A stretch of DNA of 64,000 nt from Streptomyces sp. NBC_00442 (GTDB lineage: Bacteria > Actinomycetota > Actinomycetes > Streptomycetales > Streptomycetaceae). A program made the translations under genes and the position numbers. The stretch spans positions 1,178,001 to 1,242,000 of the forward strand of contig NZ_CP107918.1 of assembly GCF_036014195.1 (NCBI RefSeq), in the 5' to 3' direction. The notes under the pieces were generated by a model. The model saw only the letters and a list, made by a program, of their open reading frames with translations, had not been told where the DNA came from and did no database searches. Every line of letters begins with the position of its first letter. The first letter of the stretch is position 1. Shown here piece by piece: positions 25,258 through 34,191 of this stretch.

Positions 25258-25694
25258 CCACGACCCTCCGCCCCCCTTCGTCCCTGCTGCCGGTACGCCT
25301 GCACCTGACGCCGCCGGGCAACGGGCCCCGCCCCGTCGACGGCGTCTGGTGGCCCCGCTCGGACGACCTGACCACCGAACTGCCGCGCCTGATACGGGCG
25401 TTGCCCCACTCGTGGCCGCAGATCGCCCTTGCCACCGTGAACGCTGCCATGTGGTCGGCCTTTCCCGGCCGGATCCTCGTCGCCAACCACGTGATCCGAC
25501 TGCACCGGGCCACCAGCAACCGCACCCCGGACACGATCTGCCTCGTCGCCCCCGGCCATGGCCGATGGGACCTGCTGGTCGTGCCGACGCGCACCGAGAA
25601 GACCGAGGCACTGCGCCTCCTGTCCATGGCGGACGGCCCCGCAGCCGACCGGCCGGGCGCACCCCTTCGGCGTGCGTCCGCGCAACGGACGTGA
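25254..25694 (+). CDS. DUF5994 family protein (second copy)
   Basis: A 146-residue paralogue of the protein at 23055-23651, lacking its C-terminal extension. Shared features are R-L-H-L-T-P-P ... P-V-D-G-V-W-W-P-R-S-D-D-L-x-x-E-L-P-R-L-I ... A-x-V-N-x-x-x-W ... G-R-W-D-L-L-V-V-P-x-x-T. Two DUF5994 genes thus flank an SPFH gene, which suggests joint function. Function unknown. A weak ribosome site, if any, precedes the ATG; coupling to an upstream frame is possible. Confidence 0.82.
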   Translation: MTTTLRPPSSLLPVRLHLTPPGNGPRPVDGVWWPRSDDLTTELPRLIRALPHSWPQIALATVNAAMWSAFPGRILVANHVIRLHRATSNRTPDTICLVAPGHGRWDLLVVPTRTEKTEALRLLSMADGPAADRPGAPLRRASAQRT

Positions 25695-25823
25695 GCCGGG
25701 CCGGCTCAGGACTCGGCCGATGCCGCCCTGCCCCGGGACAGGCGTTCCGGGACCGGTTCCACAGGCCCCCGCCGCCCCTGGTCGCCGCCCGCCGGCAGCG
25801 GACGGCGGTCGGGTCGGGCGGTC

Positions 25824-25883
25824 TAGACTTGTGGCAGCATGTGTCTGCTGTCCGCGGGGACCGGCCTCACCGAGGTGTTCCCC
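25824..25883 (+). promoter_or_regulatory. Promoter -10 and structured leader of the GAF-ANTAR operon
   Basis: TAGACT (25824-25829) is a good -10 element. The leader then holds a two-part hairpin: outer stem 25856-25861 (GGGGAC) with 25877-25883 (GTTCCCC), inner stem CCTC/GAGG with an ACC loop. ANTAR proteins bind paired RNA hairpins, so autoregulation is possible, but no canonical hexaloop pair is obvious. Confidence 0.45.
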
Positions 25884-25971
25884 ACTACCCCGGCGTCGAG
25901 GGCGCCCGGCTGATCCGGCATTCCCATCTGCAAGCACAGGCTGTCGGCCGAAGGAAAGCGGGCGGGTTGTA

Positions 25972-26670
25972 GTGCTCAGCGAGCAGGCTGCCTACGTTCT
26001 GCGCGAAATCCGGTCGGGTGCTCGCACGGACGATCAGCTTGCGCACCTGTGCGCCCGCCTTCTGGATGCCGACGGTCTGGCCGTCTCGCTGGTCGTGGAC
26101 AGGGGGCATACGGAGTTGGTGTGGTGCCACGGCAACGCGTCGGCCGAGTTCGAGGACCTTCAGTTCACCGTCGGCGAGGGACCCGGCCCCGAAGCTCTCG
26201 TCTCCGGCCGCACGGTACGGGTGCCCGACCTCGCCCAGGTGCGGCCAGAACGATGGCCGGCCCTGCTGGGGGCCCTGGACGGCCTGCCCGTGCGAGCGGT
26301 GTTCGCCTTCCCCCTGGACCTTGGCGCCATCAAGGTCGGGGTGGTGACCGCGGTGCGCAGTCAGCCGCGCGCCATGTCCGCGCAGGAAGCCGACGACGCC
26401 ACGGCCCTGGCCCGGCTGCTGACCGCACGCTTTCTGGGCGGCACCCAGGGCGTGCCCCAGGCCCTGCGACGGGCGGTCGTCCACCAGGCCACCGGAATGA
26501 TCAGCGTGCAGCTGGGACGGCCCCTCGCCGAAGCCGTGATGCGACTGCGCGCCTACGCCTACACACAGGACCGTCCGATCACCGAGGTCGCGCAGGACGT
26601 GGTGGCCAGGCGGCTGCGATTCAACGACGACAAGACCGGGCCCCAGGTGCCCGACGGCGATAGGGGATGA
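25972..26670 (+). CDS. GAF-ANTAR regulator
   Basis: A 232-residue cytosolic regulator. Residues ~20-145 form a GAF sensor (V-S-L-V-V-D ... V-G-E-G-P-G-P-E-A-L). Residues ~165-220 form an ANTAR RNA-binding domain (A-V-V-H-Q-A-T-G-M-I-S-V-Q-L-G ... A-Q-D-V-V-A-R-R-L-R-F). ANTAR proteins work as transcription antiterminators. GTG 25972 is used because homologues begin just before the first GAF helix. Its last codons overlap the next GAF-ANTAR gene by ATGA. Confidence 0.88.
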   Translation: MLSEQAAYVLREIRSGARTDDQLAHLCARLLDADGLAVSLVVDRGHTELVWCHGNASAEFEDLQFTVGEGPGPEALVSGRTVRVPDLAQVRPERWPALLGALDGLPVRAVFAFPLDLGAIKVGVVTAVRSQPRAMSAQEADDATALARLLTARFLGGTQGVPQALRRAVVHQATGMISVQLGRPLAEAVMRLRAYAYTQDRPITEVAQDVVARRLRFNDDKTGPQVPDGDRG

Positions 26671-27398
26671 GTGTCATGGGTCGCGAACAACGCCTGGCCG
26701 AGGTCTTTGTGGAGTTGGCGGACTCCCTGATCGACGACTTCGACGTCATCGAATTCCTCCAGAGCCTCTCCGTGCGGTGCGTCGAACTGCTGGGGATCTC
26801 GGCGGCCGGCATCATGCTCGGCGACGAACACGGCGAGCTCCACACCATCGCCGCCTCCGACGAGAACACCCACCTCCTCGAACTCTTCGCCATCCAGCAC
26901 GACCAGGGGCCCTGTGTGGACACCTTCCGCAGTGGCACGCAGCACACCAGCATCGACCTCACCGACCCGAAGGCCACCGCCGCCTTCCCGCACTTCGCCC
27001 AGCAGGCACGGCAGAACGGCTTCGCCGTCACCCACGCCCTGCCCCTGCGGCTGCGCACCCGCATCGTCGGCGCGATGAACCTCTTCCACACCGAACCCGG
27101 CACGCTCACCCCGGAGAACACCGCGCTCGCCCAGGCGCTGGCCGACGTCGCCACCATCGCGATCCTCCAGCAGCGCACCCTGGAGCAGACCTACGTCGAG
27201 CGCGACCAGCTCCAGGCCGCCCTGACCAGCCGCATCGTCATCGAACAGGCCAAAGGCATCCTCGCCGAACGCTGGAACACCAGCCTCGACGACGCCTTCG
27301 ACCGCTTCCGCACCTATGCCCGGACCAACGGTCTGCGCATCTCCGACCTCGCCCGCCAGATCATCGACAACGGTCCTCAGCACAGCGCCCTGATCTGA
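26667..27398 (+). CDS. GAF-ANTAR regulator (second)
   Basis: A 243-residue protein. Residues ~25-165 form a GAF domain (S-V-R-C-V-E-L-L-G-I-S-A-A-G-I-M-L; Q-G-P-C-V-D-T-F-R-S-G) and ~185-238 an ANTAR domain (S-R-I-V-I-E-Q-A-K-G-I-L-A-E-R; L-R-I-S-D-L-A-R-Q-I-I). The start overlaps the preceding stop (ATGA), so the two are coupled. ANTAR proteins dimerise, so a heterodimer of the two is plausible. The GAF ligand is unknown. Confidence 0.9.
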   Translation: MSVMGREQRLAEVFVELADSLIDDFDVIEFLQSLSVRCVELLGISAAGIMLGDEHGELHTIAASDENTHLLELFAIQHDQGPCVDTFRSGTQHTSIDLTDPKATAAFPHFAQQARQNGFAVTHALPLRLRTRIVGAMNLFHTEPGTLTPENTALAQALADVATIAILQQRTLEQTYVERDQLQAALTSRIVIEQAKGILAERWNTSLDDAFDRFRTYARTNGLRISDLARQIIDNGPQHSALI

Positions 27399-27463
27399 GA
27401 CCGACCGTTCCTCGGTACGGCGCTTTCCACCGCAGCGTCGTCGTTGCCTGGTGGACGCACCGG

Positions 27464-27469
27464 TAGCGT
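27464..27469 (+). promoter_or_regulatory. Leaderless -10 element (TAGCGT) of the UDG gene
   Basis: TAGCGT is followed by 6 bases and then ATG 27476, with no ribosome site. The same hexamer recurs before two other leaderless genes in this window. Confidence 0.6.
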
Positions 27470-27475
27470 GGGCCC

Positions 27476-28267
27476 ATGGACGAGGCCCGCAGCCAAAACG
27501 CGCGACCTTCCGCCGAGGATCGCGGCTACCCCGTGTTCCAGGCGGCGCGCGCCGGCGGGGTCGGCGAGCTCGATGGCCGGATCGTCGGGTGCCGGGCCTG
27601 TCCTCGGCTGGTCGCCTGGCGCGAGGAGGTCGCCGCGACGAAGCGGGCCGCCTTCCGGGACTGGGATTACTGGGGCAGGCCGGTGCCGGGGTTCGGGCCG
27701 CACGACGCACCCCTGGTGGTGGTCGGTCTCGCGCCGGCCGCTCACGGCGCCAACCGGACGGGCCGCATGTTCACCGGGGACGCGTCGGGCGATTTCCTCT
27801 TCGCCGCCCTGCACGCCGTGGGTCTCGCCTCTCGGCCCACGGCCACCACCGCCGACGACGGCCTGGAGCTGTACGGGGTCAGGGTGACCTCCCCCGTGCA
27901 CTGTGCTCCTCCCGGGAACAGGCCGACGCCCGCCGAGCGGGACACGTGCCGGCCGTGGCTTGCGGCCGAGCTCACCTTGCTGGGCCCTCGGGTGATCGTC
28001 GTCCTGGGGGCCTTCGGCTGGCAGACGCTTCTGCCCGTCCTCGCCGACGCCGGCTGGCAACTGCCGCGCCCCCGGCCCCCGTTCGCGCACGGCACCGTGG
28101 TGACATTGCGCCGGGGCGAGGAGCGCGGACGGGCGGCCATCGGCGAACTCCATGTGATCGGCTGCTACCACCCCAGCCAGCGCAACACGTTCACCGGGCG
28201 CCTGACCTCTCCCATGCTCGTCGACCTGCTCCACCAGGCCGCGGAGCTGGCGGGCTTGAGCGGATGA
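27476..28267 (+). CDS. Uracil-DNA glycosylase, family 5 (UdgB)
   Basis: A 263-residue base-excision repair enzyme that removes uracil and related deaminated bases. Motif A is G-L-A-P-A-A-H-G-A-N-R-T-G-R-M-F-T-G-D and motif B C-Y-H-P-S-Q-R-N-T-F-T-G-R, both typical of family 5 (UDGb), which lacks the polar Asp/Asn activator of family 1. Cys residues of C-R-A-C-P and two later Cys probably bind a 4Fe-4S cluster. The start is set by a leaderless promoter. Confidence 0.93.
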   Translation: MDEARSQNARPSAEDRGYPVFQAARAGGVGELDGRIVGCRACPRLVAWREEVAATKRAAFRDWDYWGRPVPGFGPHDAPLVVVGLAPAAHGANRTGRMFTGDASGDFLFAALHAVGLASRPTATTADDGLELYGVRVTSPVHCAPPGNRPTPAERDTCRPWLAAELTLLGPRVIVVLGAFGWQTLLPVLADAGWQLPRPRPPFAHGTVVTLRRGEERGRAAIGELHVIGCYHPSQRNTFTGRLTSPMLVDLLHQAAELAGLSG

Positions 28268-28437
28268 GCCGGCAGGGTGAGCACCGCGGCGGCCGGTGAG
28301 CACCGCGGCGGCCCCCGCACAGCGATGGGCGAAGGCGCCGGATGTCCCGCCGTACCCCAATGGCATGATCGACCGCGGGGCGAGCCCCCGTCCTCACCGA
28401 CCAGCACCTACCTAAACGGCCAGACAATTGATACGCA

Positions 28438-28443
28438 TATTTT
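28438..28443 (+). promoter_or_regulatory. AT-rich -10 element (TATTTT)
   Basis: TATTTT lies 5 bases before ATG 28449 in the AT-richest 35 bp of this region. It suggests a leaderless start for the PAP2 gene. Confidence 0.45.
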
Positions 28444-28448
28444 CGCGC

Positions 28449-29810
28449 ATGTCCCCTGGGACGAGTCGGACACCTCGCACCGCGCAGCTCGCCCCCCGGG
28501 GCCGGGCGCGGGGGGCGGTGTGGGGCGCCGCCGGTGTGGTGGCGCTCGGTTTCCTCGTCGCGCTGGAGGTCTTCGCGCGGCGCTGCGGCATACCCGGGCC
28601 GGTCACCGCCCAGCTGCGCGAGCTGGTCTTCGCGGCCAAGCCGGGACCCCTGTACGGCGGTCTGGCCCTGACGATGGTGGTGCTCACCTGGCGGCAGCGG
28701 TTCGTCGCGGCCGGGGCGGCCGTCGGGGTCGACATCGTTTTCGTGCTGGTGCGGTGGGCGGCCGGCGCCAAGGTGCCCGAGGGGCAGTACTTCGGCAATG
28801 GCGCGCTGTGGGCGATGCTCGGCTGCGCCGTCGTCGCGATCACGCGCCGCACCGGTGACGAACGCGTCCTGCTCCTGAAGGGCGTCGGCCTGGGGCTGCT
28901 CCTCGTGACCGGCCGCAAGATCGGTGACACCTGGCTGCTCATCACCTCCAAGACCCGCCCCACCGTGCTCGACCCGTATGTGGCGACCGCCGATCACGCA
29001 CTCGGCAATCCCTCCTGGGCCGCGGGCCGCATACTCAAGGCCATGGGCCCGCTCAGCGGCCATGTCGTGCATGTGGTCTACGCACAGCTCGCGGTGGCCG
29101 CGGTGGTGGTCGCCCTCTACCAGCTGCGCAACGTGGCGGCCGAGCGCCGCTTCCCGCGCCACCATCTCGTCCGCACCTTCCTGGTGATCGGCCTCCTCGG
29201 GCCGGCCATCTACATGATCTTCCCGGTGGTCGGGCCGGTCTTCGCCTACGGTCCCGGTACCTCCGGCACCGGCGGCGTGGAATGGGCGGTGGCCAATCTG
29301 TGGCCGCACACACCGCCGGCCGTCGGCGTTCCGCACCCGGTGCCGTACGACGGGATCACGCCGCGCAACTGCATGCCGAGTCTTCATACGGCGTGGGCCA
29401 CCGCGATCTTCGTCCACACCCGGAAGGGGCCGCGACTCCTGCGGTTCGCGGGGGCGTTCTGGCTGGTCGCCACGCTCGGCGCGACGCTGGGCTTCGGGTA
29501 CCACTACGGCGTGGACCTCGTGGCCGGCGTCGTGTTCTCGCTCACCGTCGAGGCGGCGCTGCGCACCTTCGACCGCGGCTGGGACCGGTCGGGGGTCCGT
29601 CTGGTCGCGTACGGCACGGCGGTCTTCGCGGCGCTCCTGCTGGCGTACCGCTTCGTGCCGGTGACGATGGCGGAGCACCCGTGGGTGTCCGGCCCGCTCG
29701 TCGTTCTGGCGATGCTCTCGGTCATCCATGGATACCTGCGGACCACGCGGGCCTGGGAGCCGGACCCCGTACCCGTACTGCTGCCGGAGCCGCACCCCGA
29801 GCCGGTGTGA
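28449..29810 (+). CDS. PAP2-type membrane phosphatase / phosphotransferase
   Basis: A 453-residue integral membrane protein with roughly ten hydrophobic segments. The PAP2 active-site pieces are C-M-P-S-L-H-T-A-W (motif C2 with catalytic His) and G-Y-H-Y-G-V-D-L-V-A-G (motif C3). The layout resembles inositol-phosphoceramide-synthase/AUR1-like PAP2 proteins of actinobacteria that transfer or hydrolyse lipid phosphates on the outer membrane face. The lipid substrate is unknown. ATG 28449 is preferred; a TTG at 28428 is in frame. Confidence 0.8.
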   Translation: MSPGTSRTPRTAQLAPRGRARGAVWGAAGVVALGFLVALEVFARRCGIPGPVTAQLRELVFAAKPGPLYGGLALTMVVLTWRQRFVAAGAAVGVDIVFVLVRWAAGAKVPEGQYFGNGALWAMLGCAVVAITRRTGDERVLLLKGVGLGLLLVTGRKIGDTWLLITSKTRPTVLDPYVATADHALGNPSWAAGRILKAMGPLSGHVVHVVYAQLAVAAVVVALYQLRNVAAERRFPRHHLVRTFLVIGLLGPAIYMIFPVVGPVFAYGPGTSGTGGVEWAVANLWPHTPPAVGVPHPVPYDGITPRNCMPSLHTAWATAIFVHTRKGPRLLRFAGAFWLVATLGATLGFGYHYGVDLVAGVVFSLTVEAALRTFDRGWDRSGVRLVAYGTAVFAALLLAYRFVPVTMAEHPWVSGPLVVLAMLSVIHGYLRTTRAWEPDPVPVLLPEPHPEPV

Positions 29811-29837
29811 GTCCTGCGGTGAAGGGCCGCGCCCCCG

Positions 29838-30956
29838 TCACAGCTCGTTCGCCGGCCAGTCCAGGAGCCGGGCCCCGATGACGGCGGTCTGCAGGGTGTA
29901 GCGGTGGACCGGGTCCGCCGGATCCGCGCCGGTGAGCTGGTGGATGCGCTCCAGGCGGTAGGTGAAGGCCCGCACGCTCAGGCTGAGCCGGCGGGCCGCC
30001 TCGGCCGCGACACAGCCCGCGTCGAAGTAGGCGGTGAGGGTGTCCAGGAGCGCCTGGGCGCCGCCGCGCGCCCGTTGCAGCGGGCCGAGCGCACGGTGCA
30101 CCAGGTCCGCCATGGCTTGGCGGTCGCGCATGAGGACGGGGAAGACCAGCAGGTCGGCGGCGTGCAGCACCGGGCCTTCCAGGTTCATGCGTGTGGCGAG
30201 GTCGAGGGCGTTGAGCGCTTCCTCGTAGGAGTGCGCGACGCCTCCCGCGCCGGGTTGCGGCCGGCCGACGGCGACCCGGCCCGCGGTGGCCGCGTAGGCC
30301 TGCTTGGCGAAGTGGCGCAGGACGTCGTCCTGGTCGGCCGGGGCGACGCAGATGAGCCGGCCGTCCTTGGTGGTGGTCAGGATGTGGCGGTTGCCGAAGC
30401 GGCCGAACAGCGCCTGCTGGACCCGTTGGGTGGCGGGGTGCGCGTCGTCGTAGGCGTCCGGGCCCTCGGCCACGGCCACGGCATGGGTGTGGGAGAGCAG
30501 CAGCCCGAAGCGTTCCGAGCGCTCCGCCAGGTTTCCCGGGTCGCTGCGCCCGAACAGAAGGTCGTCGATGAACTCGCGGCGCGATGCCTCCTCTTGGCGT
30601 ACGGCGAGGAGCTGGGCGCGTTCGTGTCCTTCGGCCAGGGCGTCGATGACCTGGCCGACGGTGGCCAGGAGGTGGTCGAAGGAGGCGCGCGGCAGGTCGG
30701 AGCAGGCGGTGCGGGCCGTAGCCAAGTGCTGCTGCACCAGCGCGCGCAGGCTGTGGCCCGCTTCGGCGGCGCGTCCGCCCAGGGCGCGGCGCGACTCCAG
30801 TTCGTCGCGGGTGAGCCGGCGGCCGGTGGCGCAGGTTTCGGCCAGTATGCGGGCGTATCCGTCGAGGTAGTCCGTCGATGTTGCCTGCCCGCCGGCCCGT
30901 CCGGCGGCCTGTCCCGTGCCCTGCGCCCCGCCCCGCCCCGTGCCCTGCCCCGTCAC
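29838..30956 (-). CDS. PucR/CdaR-type transcriptional regulator
   Basis: A 372-residue regulator. The N-terminal ~25 residues are Gly/Gln-rich, ~30-130 a helical sensor region, ~145-270 a GGDEF-like/CdaR middle domain, and the end a PucR-type HTH (A-A-R-R-L-S-L-S-V-R-A-F-T-Y-R-L-E-R-I). GTG 30956 has AGGAG 5 bases upstream. It is divergent to the YqiJ-flotillin-ATPase cassette (300 bp away) and convergent with the PAP2 gene, so it could control the cassette. Confidence 0.87.
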   Translation of the reverse strand: MTGQGTGRGGAQGTGQAAGRAGGQATSTDYLDGYARILAETCATGRRLTRDELESRRALGGRAAEAGHSLRALVQQHLATARTACSDLPRASFDHLLATVGQVIDALAEGHERAQLLAVRQEEASRREFIDDLLFGRSDPGNLAERSERFGLLLSHTHAVAVAEGPDAYDDAHPATQRVQQALFGRFGNRHILTTTKDGRLICVAPADQDDVLRHFAKQAYAATAGRVAVGRPQPGAGGVAHSYEEALNALDLATRMNLEGPVLHAADLLVFPVLMRDRQAMADLVHRALGPLQRARGGAQALLDTLTAYFDAGCVAAEAARRLSLSVRAFTYRLERIHQLTGADPADPVHRYTLQTAVIGARLLDWPANEL

Positions 30957-31255
30957 TGGTTCTCCTGATGTCCATGCGCCGGAGCCGACTCCTTGACGCT
31001 CCGTCGGCGCCCGCCGCTCGACGCGGGACCGCGTGAGCGGGTGGTGGGCCCCCAGGGTCAGTATCCGGCATCGGAGAAGCGTAAAGACTGCCGGGATCCG
31101 GCAGTGCGAACAGGCGTGCCCCGTGGCCAAGATGGCCGAGGGGAAACACGGGGGGACGGCTCCGGTGCCGGCGAGCGACGACGCGCCTGGTGCCGGAGAA
31201 CCCCGGTGCGTCCCGGTATCACCATCACCGGGACATCAGCGAAGGGGGCGCCAGG

Positions 31256-31867
31256 ATGACGGAGTTCGTCTCTGCCGCGCTCGGATTCCCCGCCGCACTG
31301 TTCAGCGCGGCCCTGATCGTCGTCGTCGTCTTCTGGCTCCTCGTGCTCGTGGGAGCCGCCGAGCACAACACCTTCAACGGGGACGTGCACGGCCACGTGC
31401 TCGGCGGGGGCGGTGTTCCCGTGAGCGTCGCGGTGTCGCTGCTCACCGGGATCTCCTGGTTCGTCAGCCTCACCGGTTCCGTCCTGGTACGCCGCTCCGG
31501 GGCGTCCGGTGCCGCGGGCGCGGCCCTCGACGCCGGGGTGCTGGCCGTGGCCCTGCTGTGCGGCTGGCTCCTCACCCGGTTCATCGCCGGCCTTCTGCGG
31601 CGCGCCCTCCCCGACCACCCGCCGCCCTCCCGGCTCGACTTCGTGGGCCTGACCTGCACGATCCGTACCGGCTCCGTCTCGGTCGACTTCGGTCAGGCGG
31701 AGGTCGCGGCGACCGACGGATCGACCGCCCTGGTGCAGGTCCGCCAGAGCGGGACCGAGCCCCTGCGGCTCGGCAGCACGGGCCTGTTGTACGCGTTCGA
31801 CGACGACGGCGAGTTCTTCTGGGTCGCGCCCTACGACGCGGCGCTCGACCCGCGCACCCGCACCTGA
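31256..31867 (+). CDS. YqiJ/NfeD-like membrane protein with OB-fold tail
   Basis: A 203-residue protein with about three membrane segments (residues ~5-35, ~65-85, ~95-115) and a soluble C-terminal beta-rich OB-fold domain (~135-195: G-L-T-C-T-I-R-T-G-S-V-S-V-D-F-G ... A-L-V-Q-V-R). In E. coli, YqiJ of similar build is encoded next to the flotillin YqiK; NfeD-type OB domains are thought to bind flotillins. Here the flotillin follows after 52 bp. GAAGGGGG precedes ATG 31256. No protease domain is present. Confidence 0.75.
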   Translation: MTEFVSAALGFPAALFSAALIVVVVFWLLVLVGAAEHNTFNGDVHGHVLGGGGVPVSVAVSLLTGISWFVSLTGSVLVRRSGASGAAGAALDAGVLAVALLCGWLLTRFIAGLLRRALPDHPPPSRLDFVGLTCTIRTGSVSVDFGQAEVAATDGSTALVQVRQSGTEPLRLGSTGLLYAFDDDGEFFWVAPYDAALDPRTRT

Positions 31868-31919
31868 CGCGTCCGCCCCGCCCTCCCCCTTCTCACTCCA
31901 CCTGTCCCAAGGACGTCTC

Positions 31920-34106
31920 ATGGATGCCATTTCCCTGGGCCTCGGCGTACTCGTCGCCGTTGTCCTGCTCATCGCGATCGCCCTGCTCCTGGTGGTCGGC
32001 AAGCTGTTCCGGAAGGTGGAGCAGGGCAGGGCGCTGATCATCTCCAAGACCAAGAAGGTCGATGTCACCTTCACCGGAGCCGTGGTCCTTCCGGTGCTGC
32101 ACAAGGCCGAGTACATGGACATCTCGGTGAAGACCATCGAGATCCGCCGCACCGGGCGCGAGGGCCTGATCTGCCAGGACAACATCCGGGCCGACATCCA
32201 CATCTCGTTCTTCGTGCGGGTCAACAAGACGGTCGAGGACGTCATCAAGGTCGCGCAGTCGATCGGCACCCAGCGGGCCAGTGACCGGGTCGCCATCCAG
32301 GACTTCTTCGCGGCGAAGTTCTCCGAGGCTCTCAAGACCGTGGGCAAGCAGCTCGACTTCGTGGACCTCTACACCAAGCGCGAGGAGTTCCGGGACCGGA
32401 TCATCCGGGTCATCGGCACCGACCTGAACGGCTACCACCTCGACGACGCCGCCATCGACCACCTCGAACAGACCCCGATGACACAGCTGGACGCGGCGAA
32501 CATCCTCGACGCGCAGGGCATCCGCAAGATCACCGAGCTGACGGCCGTCGAGCACGTACGCACCAACGAGTACCAGCGCACCGAGCAGAAGGAGATCACC
32601 CGGCAGAACGTGGACGCTCGGGAGACCATCCTGGAGCTTGAGCGGCGCCAGGCCGAGGCCGAGATCAAGCAGCGCCGCGAGGTCGAGACACTGCGCGCCC
32701 GCGAGGAGGCCGCGACGTCCAAGGTGCAGGAGGAGGAGCGGCTCGGCGCGCAGACCGCGTTCCTGCGCACGGAGGAGCAGCTCGGGGTGCAGCGGGAGAA
32801 CCAGGCCCGGGAGATCGCGGTCGCGCAGAAGAACCGTGAGCGGGTCATCGCGGTCGAGAACGAGCGCATCGAGAAGGACCGGATGCTCGAAGTCATCGGC
32901 CGTGAACGGGAGACGGCGTTGTCCGCGATCGCCAAGGACAAGGAGGTCGAGGCCGAGCGCCGCGAGGTGGCCGACGTGGTCAGGGAGCGGATCGCCGTCG
33001 ACCGCACGGTGGCCGAGCAGGAAGAGTCGATCAAGAAGCTCCGCATGGTCGAGGAGGCCGAGCGCACCCGGCAGGCCGTGATCATCGGCGCCGAGGCGGA
33101 GGCTCAGGAGAAGCTGGTCAAGGACATCAAGGCGGCGGAGGCCGCGGAGGCGGCCGCCAAGCACCGCGCCGCCGAGCAACTCACGCTGGCCGAGGCCCGG
33201 TTGAAGTCCGCCGATCTCGACGCGCGTGCCAAGCTGCGGCTCGCCGAGGGTCTCCAGGCGGAGGCGGCGGCCGAAGGTCTCGCCCAGGTCCAGGTCCGCG
33301 ACAAGGAGGCCGAGGTCATCGAGAAAACCGGCCGCGCCGAGGCCGAGGCGACCGGAGCCCGCCTGAAGGCGGAGGCCGAGGGGTCCCGGCTCAAGGCGCT
33401 CGCGGCCGCGGCGGGCACCCAGGCGCAGGCCACGGCGGACGCCGCGATGATCGGCGAGAAGCTGAAGGCGGAGGCCGAGGGCCTGACCGAGAAGGCGGCC
33501 GCGATGGCGGCGCTCGACGACGCCTCGCGCGGCCACGAGGAGTACCGGCTGCGGCTCGCCGCGGAGAAGGAGATCCGCCTGGCCGGGCTCACCGCGCAGC
33601 GGCAGGTCGCGGAGGCGCAGGCCTCGGTCCTTGCCACCGGCCTGGAGAAGGCCGACATCAACATCGTCGGCGGCGAGTCCGTCTTCTTCGACCGGCTGGT
33701 GTCCTCGATCTCCCTCGGGCAGAGCGTCGACGCGTTCGTGCGGCACTCCGAGACCGCGCAGGCACTCGCGGGGCCCTGGCTCGACGGGAGCGCGAGCTTC
33801 CCCGAGGACGTGACCCGTGTGCTCGGCTCGGTGTCCACCGGAGATGTGCAGAACCTGACGGTGTCCGCGCTCCTGATGAAGATGATGAACTCCGGCGGCG
33901 CCAACGCCGCCCGGCTGGGCGAACTGCTGGACAAGGCGGGCCAGTTGGGGCTCACGGACCTGCCGGTCTCGGCACTGACCGGCCCGGCCGGCGGGTCGTC
34001 CAACGGCCCGGTCAACGGCTCCGCCAACGGCCCGGTCAACGGTTCGGTCAGCGGGCCGGTCAACGGTTCGGTCAGCGGGCCGTCCAACGGTTCGGCCACG
34101 GCCTGA
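31920..34106 (+). CDS. Flotillin (SPFH protein, YqiK-like)
   Basis: A 728-residue flotillin. Residues 6-28 form the membrane anchor; ~30-200 the SPFH domain (V-E-Q-G-R-A-L-I-I-S; V-L-P-V-L-H-K-A-E-Y-M-D-I-S-V-K-T-I); ~215-560 a very long charged coiled coil rich in E-A/E-R repeats, including A-E-A-E-A motifs; ~570-680 the conserved flotillin end (A-D-I-N-I-V-G-G-E-S-V-F-F-D-R). The last ~35 residues are N-G-P-V/N-G-S repeats. Flotillins build membrane microdomains that gather other proteins. AAGGA precedes ATG 31920. The gene is 85 bp upstream of the giant ATPase gene and is probably cotranscribed with both neighbours. Confidence 0.93.
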   Translation: MDAISLGLGVLVAVVLLIAIALLLVVGKLFRKVEQGRALIISKTKKVDVTFTGAVVLPVLHKAEYMDISVKTIEIRRTGREGLICQDNIRADIHISFFVRVNKTVEDVIKVAQSIGTQRASDRVAIQDFFAAKFSEALKTVGKQLDFVDLYTKREEFRDRIIRVIGTDLNGYHLDDAAIDHLEQTPMTQLDAANILDAQGIRKITELTAVEHVRTNEYQRTEQKEITRQNVDARETILELERRQAEAEIKQRREVETLRAREEAATSKVQEEERLGAQTAFLRTEEQLGVQRENQAREIAVAQKNRERVIAVENERIEKDRMLEVIGRERETALSAIAKDKEVEAERREVADVVRERIAVDRTVAEQEESIKKLRMVEEAERTRQAVIIGAEAEAQEKLVKDIKAAEAAEAAAKHRAAEQLTLAEARLKSADLDARAKLRLAEGLQAEAAAEGLAQVQVRDKEAEVIEKTGRAEAEATGARLKAEAEGSRLKALAAAAGTQAQATADAAMIGEKLKAEAEGLTEKAAAMAALDDASRGHEEYRLRLAAEKEIRLAGLTAQRQVAEAQASVLATGLEKADINIVGGESVFFDRLVSSISLGQSVDAFVRHSETAQALAGPWLDGSASFPEDVTRVLGSVSTGDVQNLTVSALLMKMMNSGGANAARLGELLDKAGQLGLTDLPVSALTGPAGGSSNGPVNGSANGPVNGSVSGPVNGSVSGPSNGSATA
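34000..34098 (+). repeat. 24-bp coding repeat at the flotillin C-terminus
   Basis: Imperfect units of GGCCCGGTCAACGGTTCGGT encode N-G-P-V-N-G-S-V/A-S repeats, a flexible tail that could vary in length between strains. Confidence 0.75.
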
Positions 34107-34191
34107 GTCCCGGCCGGGAATGAGCCCGGGTCCGGGCCGCGGCGGCCCAAGCCCGGGTCCCGTACGTACGCACCCGCAGGGAGCCCCCACC

